From Gemmatimonadota bacterium (GTDB taxonomy: Bacteria > Latescibacterota > UBA2968): a stretch of DNA of 51,873 nt. Below, piece after piece: positions 36,613 through 44,463 of this stretch. The notes under the pieces were generated by a model. It worked only from the letters and a program-made list of their open reading frames with translations, made no database searches and was not told the origin of the DNA. Every line of letters begins with the position of its first letter. The stretch's first letter is position 1. The translations under genes and the position numbers were made by a program. The stretch covers positions 1-51,873 of the forward strand of contig JAPPAB010000189.1 in NCBI GenBank assembly GCA_026705765.1, in the 5' to 3' direction.

Positions 36613-36640
36613 TTGCGAATGAAAAAAAATACCTTACATT
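36613..36640 (+). promoter_or_regulatory. Candidate promoter upstream of the rhodanese-ThiF gene
   Basis: TTGCGA (36613-36618) and TACATT (36635-36640) lie 16 bases apart in the 86-base gap after mrp. The gene may thus have its own start besides read-through from the ftsY-nifS-mrp run. Confidence 0.35.
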
Positions 36641-36688
36641 AAATCCCCATGACCACTCAAATCCAAACACCAACCTGAAAGGCATGCC

Positions 36689-37867
36689 ATGAGTGCAACT
36701 TATGAAACGCTCGTCGCACAGGCAGAAGCCAAAACCACAGGGCTTTCTCCAGAACGCGCACAGGAGAAAATCAACGCAAATGGCACGCTGCTCATAGACG
36801 TGCGCGAGCGCGAAAATTATATCGAAGGATATATCCCCGGCGCAGAAAACGTGCCGCGTGGCTTTCTCGAACTCCGCATAGAAAGCATGGACAACGACCG
36901 CGACCGCGCAATCATAGTCTATGGTACACAGGGCCAGGGCGCATTAGCCGCACAGGCACTTCAAGACATGGGCTATTCCGACGTCGCGTATATCCAGGGC
37001 GACATCGATTCCTGGAAAAATACCGGTCTCGCCATTGACCGCGACCGCGCGCTCGACAAAGCCGAAGTACAGCGCTACTCCCGTCACCTCCTCATCCCCG
37101 AAGTGGGAGAACGCGGACAGGGCAAACTCCTCGACGCCAAAGTACTCCTCATTGGCGCAGGCGGATTGGGCAGCCCAACTGGACTTTATCTCGCCGCGAC
37201 TGGCATAGGAACACTCGGAATTGTCGATGCCGACATCGTCGATGTCACCAACTTGCAGCGCCAGATACTGCACGGCACATCTGATCTGGGTCGTCTCAAA
37301 GCCATCTCTGCTTACGAAACCCTCAAAGAAATCAACCCCGGCTGCGATGTGGTGCCACACACCGACTATCTCACATCCGACAACATCATGGACATCCTCC
37401 CCCAATACGACATCATCGTCAACGGATGCGACAACTTCCCAACGCGCTATCTCGTCAACGATGCGTGTGTCTTCCTCAAAAAACCCATCGTGGATGGCAG
37501 CATCTTCCGCTTTGAAGGTCAGGTCACAGTGTACACATGCGACGGCGAGGGACCTTGCTACCGCTGCCTCTATCCCGCGCCACCGCCAGCAGACCTGGCA
37601 CCATCGTGAGACGAAGCAGGCGTGCTGGGTGTTCTGCCCGGCACAGTTGGCCTCGTGCAGGCCACAGAAGTTGTCAAACTCATACTCGGTCAGGGGGATC
37701 CACTCATCGGTCGCTTGCTGATGTACGACGCCCTGCAAATGAACTTCAACACATTCAAAATTCGCCGCGACAAAAATTGCCCTGTATGTGGCGACAACCC
37801 AACCATCACCGAACTCATGGACTATCAGGCATTCTGCGCCATGGATCACAGCGACGCGGCTGATTAA
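36689..37867 (+). CDS. Rhodanese-ThiF/MoeB E1-like protein with in-frame UGA, probable selenoprotein
   Basis: Read through one UGA (37607-37609, codon 307) the frame gives 392 residues. Residues 1-125 form a rhodanese domain (LLIDVRERENYIEGYIPGA) whose active-site cysteine is replaced by Gly79 (VYGTQGQG). From 130 on it is an E1-like adenylating domain: RYSRHLLIPEVGERGQGKL, VLLIGAGGLGSPTGLYL, DADIVDVTNLQRQILH, and zinc cysteines CYRC and CPVC on both sides of the UGA. The UGA falls in PS-UGA-DEAGVLGVLPG, where relatives have Cys, equivalent to the crossover-loop cysteine of ThiF, Uba4 and MOCS3. A SECIS-like hairpin follows at 37622-37644. Such enzymes adenylate a sulfur-carrier protein and load sulfur onto it. 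The alternative is a nonsense mutation with the reading frame otherwise perfectly kept. Confidence 0.85.
37622..37644 (+). promoter_or_regulatory. SECIS-like hairpin after the in-frame UGA
   Basis: GTGCTGGG (37622-37629) pairs with CCCGGCAC (37637-37644) in eight base pairs including one G-U, with the seven-base loop TGTTCTG. The loop G is its second base, and 21 bases separate it from the UGA. Both fit the bacterial SelB-binding hairpin pattern. It lies inside the coding region, as bacterial SECIS elements do. Confidence 0.65.
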
Positions 37868-37887
37868 CCGTCGCATCGCAAAAACAC

Positions 37888-37925
37888 AAAGGGGTGAAAC
37901 CGATTGGTTTCACCCCTTTTATTTT
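37888..37925. terminator. Bidirectional terminator
   Basis: AAAGGGGTGAAACC (37888-37901) and GGTTTCACCCCTTT (37906-37919) form a perfect 14-bp stem around GATT, followed by a T-rich tract. It ends the convergent ThiF-like and Ldh-family genes. Confidence 0.92.
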
Positions 37926-37941
37926 TCTCCTTTTTAAACAC

Positions 37942-39009
37942 TCACCTCTGATAATGCGCCCTATCTCTATCCTCCACAATACTGTCATCTACAGGCACCC
38001 CGAAACGGTCTGCCCATTCGCCAATTTGCTCGTTAATCGTATCGGGTATCTCAATGCCGTGTACGAGGCGATGCCTGCGATTGCGATACTCAAAATCCCC
38101 CGGAACCAGAACCTCGTCTATCCCATCGGCGGGTTCGGTCGTCTTCATATCGTCTAAAAATGCGCGAATACCCTGTTGATAACTATCCAAATCTGTAAAT
38201 GTACTGATATCGATAACCTGCATAAACGCGCCCCCGGAACGCCGCCCCTCCCTTTGGGCTCCTGAAAGCTGCCCCATTAAACAGACCATTAGCGAAAGCG
38301 CGTAACCCTTGTGCTCTCCAAAAGCACGCAAAAATCCGCCATCGTAAAAATCGAGAGGATTGGTTGACGGCTTATTATTCTTATCCACAATAAAAGTATC
38401 GGGAATCGACGCCTTCTTGCTTCGCGCAACCTGGAGCTTGCCCTCGGCCACCATAGAAGTGGCAAAATCGATTACAAAAGGTGCCTCATCACCCGTGGGA
38501 ACACCCACCGCAATGGGATTGGTACCCAGACTCCCCTTCTTCCCCCCAAAAGGCAGAACTTTCATCGTATTGGGCGAACCCCCACCAACCATGCAAATAC
38601 CGATAAAACCCCCGCGTGCGGCAATCTCGACATATTCTCCCACACGTCCAATATGTGCAACCCGCGTGAACGAAACCGAACAAATTTCAGAAGTCCGCGC
38701 TTTTTCCATCGCCTGATGGACCGCGCGATAAGCCGTAAGATGTCCCAGCCCTCCGTTGCCGTCCAGAACCAGTGTAGTAGCCGATTCCCGCACCGTCGTG
38801 GGTTCAGCCGCCGGATTCATCCCCCCCTCGGAGATATTAGTGAGATACAAAGGGATGCGGAGAACACCGTGAGAATCGTGACCGGCGAGATTGGCATTCA
38901 CCAGAATCTTCGCCACAATATCTGCAATATCAGGTGTCGCACCAGAAGCTTCAAACAAACGTCTCGTAAGCGCGTGAAGATGTGCGGGTTGATACGTGTG
39001 CATTTGCAT
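37942..39009 (-). CDS. Ldh family oxidoreductase (malate/L-lactate dehydrogenase type)
   Basis: A 355-residue NAD(P)-dependent dehydrogenase of the MDH2/YlbC/YiaK fold, which oxidises 2-hydroxy acids such as malate, ureidoglycolate or sulfolactate. Motifs are NANLAGHDSHGVLRIPLY, the substrate-binding HIGRVGEY, VGGGSPNTMKVLPFGGKKGSLGTNPIAVGVP and EHKGYALSLMVCLM. The ATG at 39009 is chosen because AGGAG lies seven bases upstream. The longer frame to 39087 has no support. It is the last gene of a four-gene operon with an aldo/keto reductase, DUF2237 and a sulfatase, so it may act on a carbon fragment released by them. Confidence 0.85.
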   Translation of the reverse strand: MQMHTYQPAHLHALTRRLFEASGATPDIADIVAKILVNANLAGHDSHGVLRIPLYLTNISEGGMNPAAEPTTVRESATTLVLDGNGGLGHLTAYRAVHQAMEKARTSEICSVSFTRVAHIGRVGEYVEIAARGGFIGICMVGGGSPNTMKVLPFGGKKGSLGTNPIAVGVPTGDEAPFVIDFATSMVAEGKLQVARSKKASIPDTFIVDKNNKPSTNPLDFYDGGFLRAFGEHKGYALSLMVCLMGQLSGAQREGRRSGGAFMQVIDISTFTDLDSYQQGIRAFLDDMKTTEPADGIDEVLVPGDFEYRNRRHRLVHGIEIPDTINEQIGEWADRFGVPVDDSIVEDRDRAHYQR

Positions 39010-39019
39010 AAAAAATCTC

Positions 39020-39961
39020 CTAAAGCCCTGCGGCGAAAAACTCTTCGAACACCTCATCGGAAACCGTTGCACACGCCGCGCGCACATTGGCTTCGAGTTG
39101 CGCCTTATTCAGGCTACCGATCGGATTGCCGTGGATGCGGGTCTCACGAATACAGAATTGCAGGGTGAGTTCGAGCAAGTCGTACCCGCGTTCTTCGCAC
39201 CACAGGCGCATATTCTCAGCGCGCTCGTGATCTTCTCGCCAGCGGTCACGGGGCGCAAAATTTTCCACAGGCGCGCCCGTGAGATAACCGCGCATAATCG
39301 ACCAGCCATTCATCACACCCAGATCGCGCTCCGCCGCAGCGGGCAAAATATCTTCACTAATAGTTTGCCGCAAAAGATTGTGATCCCCAAAACACAGAAA
39401 ACAATCCGTGCGCCCGGATTCCATCTGCGCCAGATGAAAATCGTGGGGCCGCATCCCATATCCAATAAAATTGACCCACCCCCGCTCTCGCGCCTTTTCC
39501 AATCCCTCAAGCGTACCCCCCGAAACCAGCGTAGCCTCGATACTCCACGGATCGTGAATAAAAAGCACATCGAAATGATCAATCCCCAAAATCTCGAGCT
39601 GGTCTTCTATATCGGCAAGCGCGTGCTCAGTTGAGTAATCCGGGTCTCCATCTCCATATCCCCCCCACTTCGCGGCACTGTGACAGCAAACGCGCCCACT
39701 AATAATGATCTCATCGCGCCCGACAACGCCCTGCTTAATCGCAAGACCGAGCTTTCGAAGCGAATCGCCATAACACCGCGCACAATCGAAGTGATTGACA
39801 CCAATATCCACCGCAAACCGAATGAGGTCTGCTGCCTCATCATCGGTAACAGGACCAAAATTATTGCCAAACCCCTGCGTACCAAAGGGAATAACGGGAA
39901 TAGAAAGTTCTGTTTTGCCCCAGCGACGACGCGGGACTTCAAGAGTGGCTTTTTCAATCAT
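39020..39961 (-). CDS. Aldo/keto reductase
   Basis: A 313-residue TIM-barrel oxidoreductase. The N-terminal RRRWGKTELSIPVIPFGTQGFG, the catalytic Asp and Tyr in GVNHFDCARCYGDS, and LDHFDVLFIHD-like IDHFDVLFIHDP match the family. The usual catalytic lysine appears in RDEIIISGRV as Ser-Gly rather than the common TK motif, and VCCHS follows, so activity is not assured. It overlaps DUF2237 by four bases (ATGA), showing translational coupling. The substrate is unknown. Confidence 0.8.
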   Translation of the reverse strand: MIEKATLEVPRRRWGKTELSIPVIPFGTQGFGNNFGPVTDDEAADLIRFAVDIGVNHFDCARCYGDSLRKLGLAIKQGVVGRDEIIISGRVCCHSAAKWGGYGDGDPDYSTEHALADIEDQLEILGIDHFDVLFIHDPWSIEATLVSGGTLEGLEKARERGWVNFIGYGMRPHDFHLAQMESGRTDCFLCFGDHNLLRQTISEDILPAAAERDLGVMNGWSIMRGYLTGAPVENFAPRDRWREDHERAENMRLWCEERGYDLLELTLQFCIRETRIHGNPIGSLNKAQLEANVRAACATVSDEVFEEFFAAGL

Positions 39962-40341
39962 ATCAAAGGGTCTCCATTATCCAGTGCATATTCCTTCAGC
40001 GTATCCAAATCGACAAACTCAAGCGTGGAAATATGCGTCCCCGAAAGATAAACGGGAGGAGCAAACCCCGCATTGAGAGCTTCAACCCAGCGCTGAACAC
40101 ACAAACACCAGCGATCGCCCGGCACGAGACCGGGAAAGCGCAATTCGGGCACAGGCGTACTCAAATCATTGCCCGCAGACTGGGAAAAAGCCAAAAATTC
40201 TTCCGTCATCTCCGCACAGAGAATGTGCAACCCCAGATCACCCGGACCCGTGCGACAACATCCATCTCTAAAAAAACCCGTCATAGGATCGGTACAACAA
40301 TCCTCGAGATCCTCGCCCAAAACATTTTTACCGCGGTTCAT
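39958..40341 (-). CDS. DUF2237 family protein
   Basis: A 127-residue protein with the cysteine-rich DUF2237 pattern: NVLGEDLEDCCTDPMTGFFRDGCCRTGPGDLGLH, then CAEMTEEFLAFSQSAGNDLSTP and GDRWCLCVQRWVEALNAG. The function of the family is unknown. The conserved cysteines could bind metal. ATG at 40341 lies five bases after GGAG. The GTG at 40347 overlaps that site. It sits between the sulfatase (14 bases) and the aldo/keto reductase (overlap). Confidence 0.85.
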   Translation of the reverse strand: MNRGKNVLGEDLEDCCTDPMTGFFRDGCCRTGPGDLGLHILCAEMTEEFLAFSQSAGNDLSTPVPELRFPGLVPGDRWCLCVQRWVEALNAGFAPPVYLSGTHISTLEFVDLDTLKEYALDNGDPLI

Positions 40342-40355
40342 TTTCACTCCAGAGA

Positions 40356-41696
40356 TTAATTTGTATATGGCACAGTACCGCTCTCATTCACCGTATATCC
40401 CCATTGCCGAACATAGTCCGCCCCAGGCAGAAAATCATCGCCACCCTCATCGAGACGACGCTGGAGCCAGGCATCCAACTCGCTACACAAATCCGCGCAT
40501 TCGGGATCATTAATAAGATTGCTCAACTGAAAAGGATCAGCCTCATTATCATAGAGCAACCACGGCCCATCGAGCGAACGGACATATGTGTATTGCCCCG
40601 TCCGCAAGCCGCGATATTCGCGCCCTCCCCTATCGCGCGTCCACTGTCCAAAAGGCTGCGGACATTGTAAAAGCGCGGCACCATCAGAGGGACTCTCACC
40701 TCCCATAAGATAATCCGAAAAATCCAGACCCTCAACCGTATCGGGAACATCAATCCCACAAAGCCCCAAAAGCGTAGGCATAATATCGGGAATATCAATA
40801 GGATCAGAAATCTCGCGACCCTCCAACCCAAATTGCGCTGGCCATCGCAACAAAAACGGAATGCGAATAGACTCTTCCCAGGGCTGTTGCTTCTTCGCAC
40901 TCCCCTGTGAACCGAGCATATCGCCGTGATCCGAAAAAAAGAGCAAAAGCGTATCGTCGGCTATCCCCTTATCGTCCAGTGACTGAAGCAAATCACCCAT
41001 ACAATCGTCCAGCGCAGTGCAGTGGGCGTAATAACCCGCAATCCATTCTCGGGCATTTGCTTCCGATTCTGGCGGCACATTCTCGCGCAGCGGCACATCC
41101 TCGGGGCGATACATCGCGCGGTATTTTTCCGGTGCAGTCTCATAAGGCGCGTGCGGTGGGCCCCATGAAAGCACGAGCAAAAAGGGATTATCCGAGTTGT
41201 GATTCTGGATGTACTCTTGCACATCACGCGTCTGTGCAATCGCGTCGTATCCCTCCCATGTGAGCTTCTCGTCGGAATCATTGGCATAATAAAAAGAATT
41301 ATTGTAACTGTGCGTACACTCCAGCACCTTCCAATAATCAAACCCCTGCCGATTCTCGGGCGGAATATAATTGGATCGCCCATTTGCATTCACATGCCAT
41401 TTGCCCACATAAGCGGTATCGTATCCCGCATTCTTAAAAGCCTGTGCCAGACTAACAGCCCTATCGCTCAAATGCACATCATTGACAAAAACGCCATGCG
41501 TCAGCGGATATTGCCCCGTCAGCAAAGACGCCCGCGCCGGGCAACAAACCGAACACCCCGAAACCGCGTGTGTCGCATTAATACTTTGAGACGCGAGACG
41601 GTCGATATGCGGCGTCTGCACACAGGTATTGCCGGCATAACCAAACGACTGAGCGCGCCACTGATCGCCAAAAATGAGAATGACATTACTGGCCAT
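40356..41696 (-). CDS. Sulfatase (formylglycine-dependent type)
   Basis: A 446-residue member of the alkaline-phosphatase-like sulfatase family. The N-terminal metal site is NVILIFGDQWRAQSFGYAG. The activation motif is CCPARASLLTGQYP, where the Cys of CxPxR would be converted to formylglycine. VGKWHVNANGRSN and FFSDHGDMLGSQG supply further active-site residues. No signal peptide is visible, so it appears cytoplasmic or uses an unseen route. It is the first gene of the operon with AAAGGAG upstream. The substrate is not deducible: related enzymes act on sulfated sugars or choline sulfate. Confidence 0.9.
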   Translation of the reverse strand: MASNVILIFGDQWRAQSFGYAGNTCVQTPHIDRLASQSINATHAVSGCSVCCPARASLLTGQYPLTHGVFVNDVHLSDRAVSLAQAFKNAGYDTAYVGKWHVNANGRSNYIPPENRQGFDYWKVLECTHSYNNSFYYANDSDEKLTWEGYDAIAQTRDVQEYIQNHNSDNPFLLVLSWGPPHAPYETAPEKYRAMYRPEDVPLRENVPPESEANAREWIAGYYAHCTALDDCMGDLLQSLDDKGIADDTLLLFFSDHGDMLGSQGSAKKQQPWEESIRIPFLLRWPAQFGLEGREISDPIDIPDIMPTLLGLCGIDVPDTVEGLDFSDYLMGGESPSDGAALLQCPQPFGQWTRDRGGREYRGLRTGQYTYVRSLDGPWLLYDNEADPFQLSNLINDPECADLCSELDAWLQRRLDEGGDDFLPGADYVRQWGYTVNESGTVPYTN

Positions 41697-41754
41697 GATA
41701 CTCCTTTACATTAAAGTGTAAATCCCACAAAAAACCGCGACAATATTATGAACC

Positions 41755-41788
41755 AAAAAGCCCCTTGTCAATGTATCTGACAAGAGGC
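41755..41788 (-). terminator. Terminator after the DUF5686 gene
   Basis: On the minus strand GCCTCTTGTCA and TGACAAGGGGC form an 11-bp stem with one mismatch around a 7-base loop, followed by TTTTT. It separates the DUF5686 gene from the sulfatase operon. The remaining gap to 41697 holds only the sulfatase ribosome site and an A/T-rich palindrome TACATTAAAGTGTA. Confidence 0.8.
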
Positions 41789-41815
41789 GGAGATGATGCT
41801 TTATTCACCACAACT

Positions 41816-44202
41816 TCAAAACTGCACAAACCCAACACTCACAAAAAACCCCGGCGCATCCAATCGCTTTGTGAAATCCAGCCGAAACCAATCAAATAGC
41901 CCGTTAATCGACACACCCAATTCGTGGTGAAATCCATCTGTATATTGCGGCGCGTAATCCAACCCTGCCAATGTGCGATCCCCAAACCATGTGCGCCCGT
42001 GCCCGCCGTGAACAATCAAACCAATATTGCGCTCTGCAGCCCACCGCCAGCCGACCAACTCAAACGGAACCGTGCGAAAATTGTGTTCCCAGAACATCCC
42101 CAACACCTTCTCTCCCTCATAAGGGCGGTTCACAAGTGTGCGAAATGCCCCAAATGTCGATAACCCGTCCAGCAGCCCGGCATCCAAAATCTCAAAACGC
42201 TGCCTGGGCAACGTCCCTGCAAACACACTGCCAACAACGCTCACATCGAGCACATTGGGCAACAAACGCCGCTTAAACAGCGTTTTGATACGCCAATCCA
42301 ACAGCATCCGAAACTGTGTAAACTCAAAATCACTACCAAATCCCGGCCGACTGTGCTCAACCTCCAACGCGATTTTTCGCTGCCGAAAAACAAACGCAAG
42401 TTCCGAATATCCACCCTCAATATCCGCTCGCAAAAACACAGAACGCAAATTGCCCGCATCAATCTCCGGATTTGGCCGTTGCACATCAATATCCCCACTC
42501 AATGCCAATCCGTCGTCTTCTCCACCGAACTGTGTTGCGCGACAGTTACCCCACCGCTCAACCGCACACCCGCCTTTCGCGGATGACCAAACCGATAGCC
42601 CGCGGTGCCCCTTACACCTTCGCGCCAGAAAAAATCAAAATAATCCTCTAAACCTTCAATCTGCTGCAAACTGACCTTGAATCGGTCGTACAGTCTCGAG
42701 CGATAGCGCGTATCGGTCCCGCGAAAACCCTCAAGCGAAACAAAACCTTTTTTGTCCGTCCCCCAGCGCACCGTTGCCTTGCCGTCAAATGACCATCGTT
42801 TCAAACCAAAATTATACGCACCTCCACCTGCAAAAGCCGCTCGGCTTTGACTCGATCTCGAAGAAACCTTAGAACCTAAATGCCAACCATCCACGCGATT
42901 GAACCACACCTCGGGTTTGAATCGAAACGGCAACTTGCGCCCCTTCTCACCGTCCTTCTTTTCTTTTTCTTCATCCTCCTTCACAAAACGCGCTAAAAAC
43001 CCCTTCGGCTCATACGCTTTATCCAGCGTCATCGTGCTGTCAATGCGCGCATAAGCCTCTTGCTCAATATCATCCAACGGCACGGCGAGTCCTGTTTGAA
43101 CCAGTAAACTATCCTGCTCAACACGCATAGAATCAACCACCACGATGCGATCCTGATCATAAAGCGAATCGGGCAACGCGACATTCACCTCATACCCCGT
43201 CAAACGAGAAATGCGCTGCCTCTCAAAAGGCGGAAATTTTAAACCAACCATTCCGACTTTAACATTTATATCCGACTGATAGCCCACCGGCAAATAGTAA
43301 TCACCACCGAAATTGCTAAACTGCTGGCGCATAGCAATGGTAAATTCGCGAACAGGCGGCGGAAACAAAAACGCCCGATTTGGCGTCAATTCCACCTCCA
43401 CGAGCGCGTACACACTATCGAGCACAGCCACGCGACCATTAAAAGCCGTCTTGAGACTGTGTTTGGGTTTCACATCAATATCGTAAATAATGCGATCATC
43501 CATTTTGCGACGACCTGTGAGCACAAAATCATAGTGCGCCAATGCATCGGGATGCGTAACACCGATCAAATTATGACCGAAGATTTTCGTCTCATCATCG
43601 TACAAATTCACACCCGCAGCCGCGGGCAGTGCAATCCCCAAATCCAAATTCTCTGTCTCCCGTTTGTCCTTAACGACCTCCCGCCACCCTTTTTTTTGAT
43701 CCCAAAAACCATCGGACAAGCTCTCGACAATCGCGACAATCTCAGTATCTTTGTACAAAACAAACCGCGAATAAGCCTCAACGCGAAACGTCTCCAGACT
43801 ATCCCACCACGTTTGCTTCTGCGCGATGACCTTACGCATAATATTGGGACCCATATCCTCAGCCGTCACCACGAGCGTCTCCAACTCAATCGGCACTGGC
43901 TCCAGGGCAAAATCGCGCACATCGGCTGCGTCCTCCGTCACCTGGTATTGCTGCGACCGATAGCCGATATAGCGCACCTCCACCACCGCGGGAAGAGAGC
44001 GCAAAGACAGCACATACTTCCCCTCGGTATTTGAAATCGTACCATCATAAGCCCCAAGAACATGCACCGTCGCAGCGGGAAGCGGCTCTCCTGTTGACGC
44101 ATCGGTCACAGTGCCCTGAATCACCTTTGCCTGCACCTGCGTAGCGAAGAAAAGAAAGGCAAATAGCCAGACCCATCGTGTTGTCATAGTCTGTTTTTTC
44201 AA
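41816..44202 (-). pseudogene. DUF5686/carboxypeptidase-regulatory-like outer membrane protein, frameshifted
   Basis: Two overlapping frames, 42499-44202 (567 codons) and 41816-42508 (230 codons), together make one protein of about 795 residues, the usual DUF5686 size. The first starts at TTG 44202 after AAGGAG, has a signal peptide ending near VQAK, a CarboxypepD_reg-like domain (GTVTDASTGEPLPAATVHVLG) and the DUF5686 core. The second supplies the C-terminal beta-barrel strands, ending in FFVSVGFVQF with an aromatic last residue as in outer membrane barrels. The frame change lies near 42506-42527, where GGEDDGLALSGDIDV would continue the protein after a -1 shift. It is either a real mutation or a sequencing error. 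The role of the family is unknown. Confidence 0.75.
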
Positions 44203-44216
44203 CTCTTCTCCTTTTT

Positions 44217-44405
44217 ATGCCTTCGGCGACTTCATTTTTTTGCGCGCCCAAAAAAATGAAGCAAAAAAAGGGCGCCCCTGCGGGGAGCTTGCACAGCGCA
44301 AATCGCTCCTATAGTAGTACGCCATACAATGGCCTTCAGAGTAGGGATGCCATAAGAATTTCCGCTGCGAAACGGACTCACGCGCTGTGCGTTATAGCTT
44401 TATCT
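44217..44405 (+). repeat. Dispersed 190-bp repeat, copy 2
   Basis: Homolog of 7391-7578. This copy holds the perfect inverted repeat CTTCATTTTTTTG (44230-44242) / CAAAAAAATGAAG (44249-44261). The overlapping alternative pair is GCGCCC (44244-44249) / GGGCGC (44270-44275). A wide inverted repeat GCACAGCGC / GCGCTGTGC brackets its variable middle. It ends a few bases upstream of the DUF5686 ribosome site, so it would lie in that gene's leader. The rest of the gap to 44463 shows nothing else. Confidence 0.75.
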
Positions 44406-44463
44406 AATCGTTCATTGAGGTGTAACTTTTGATTTTTGTACACCCTTCATTTAAATCCGACAA

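Noticed and set aside
37601-37615. The UGA in the ThiF-like gene as an ordinary pseudogene mutation
   Set aside because: The frame after it is intact to a natural stop, keeps the zinc CxxC, the codon falls exactly on the conserved Cys, and a SECIS-like hairpin follows. It remains the fallback explanation.
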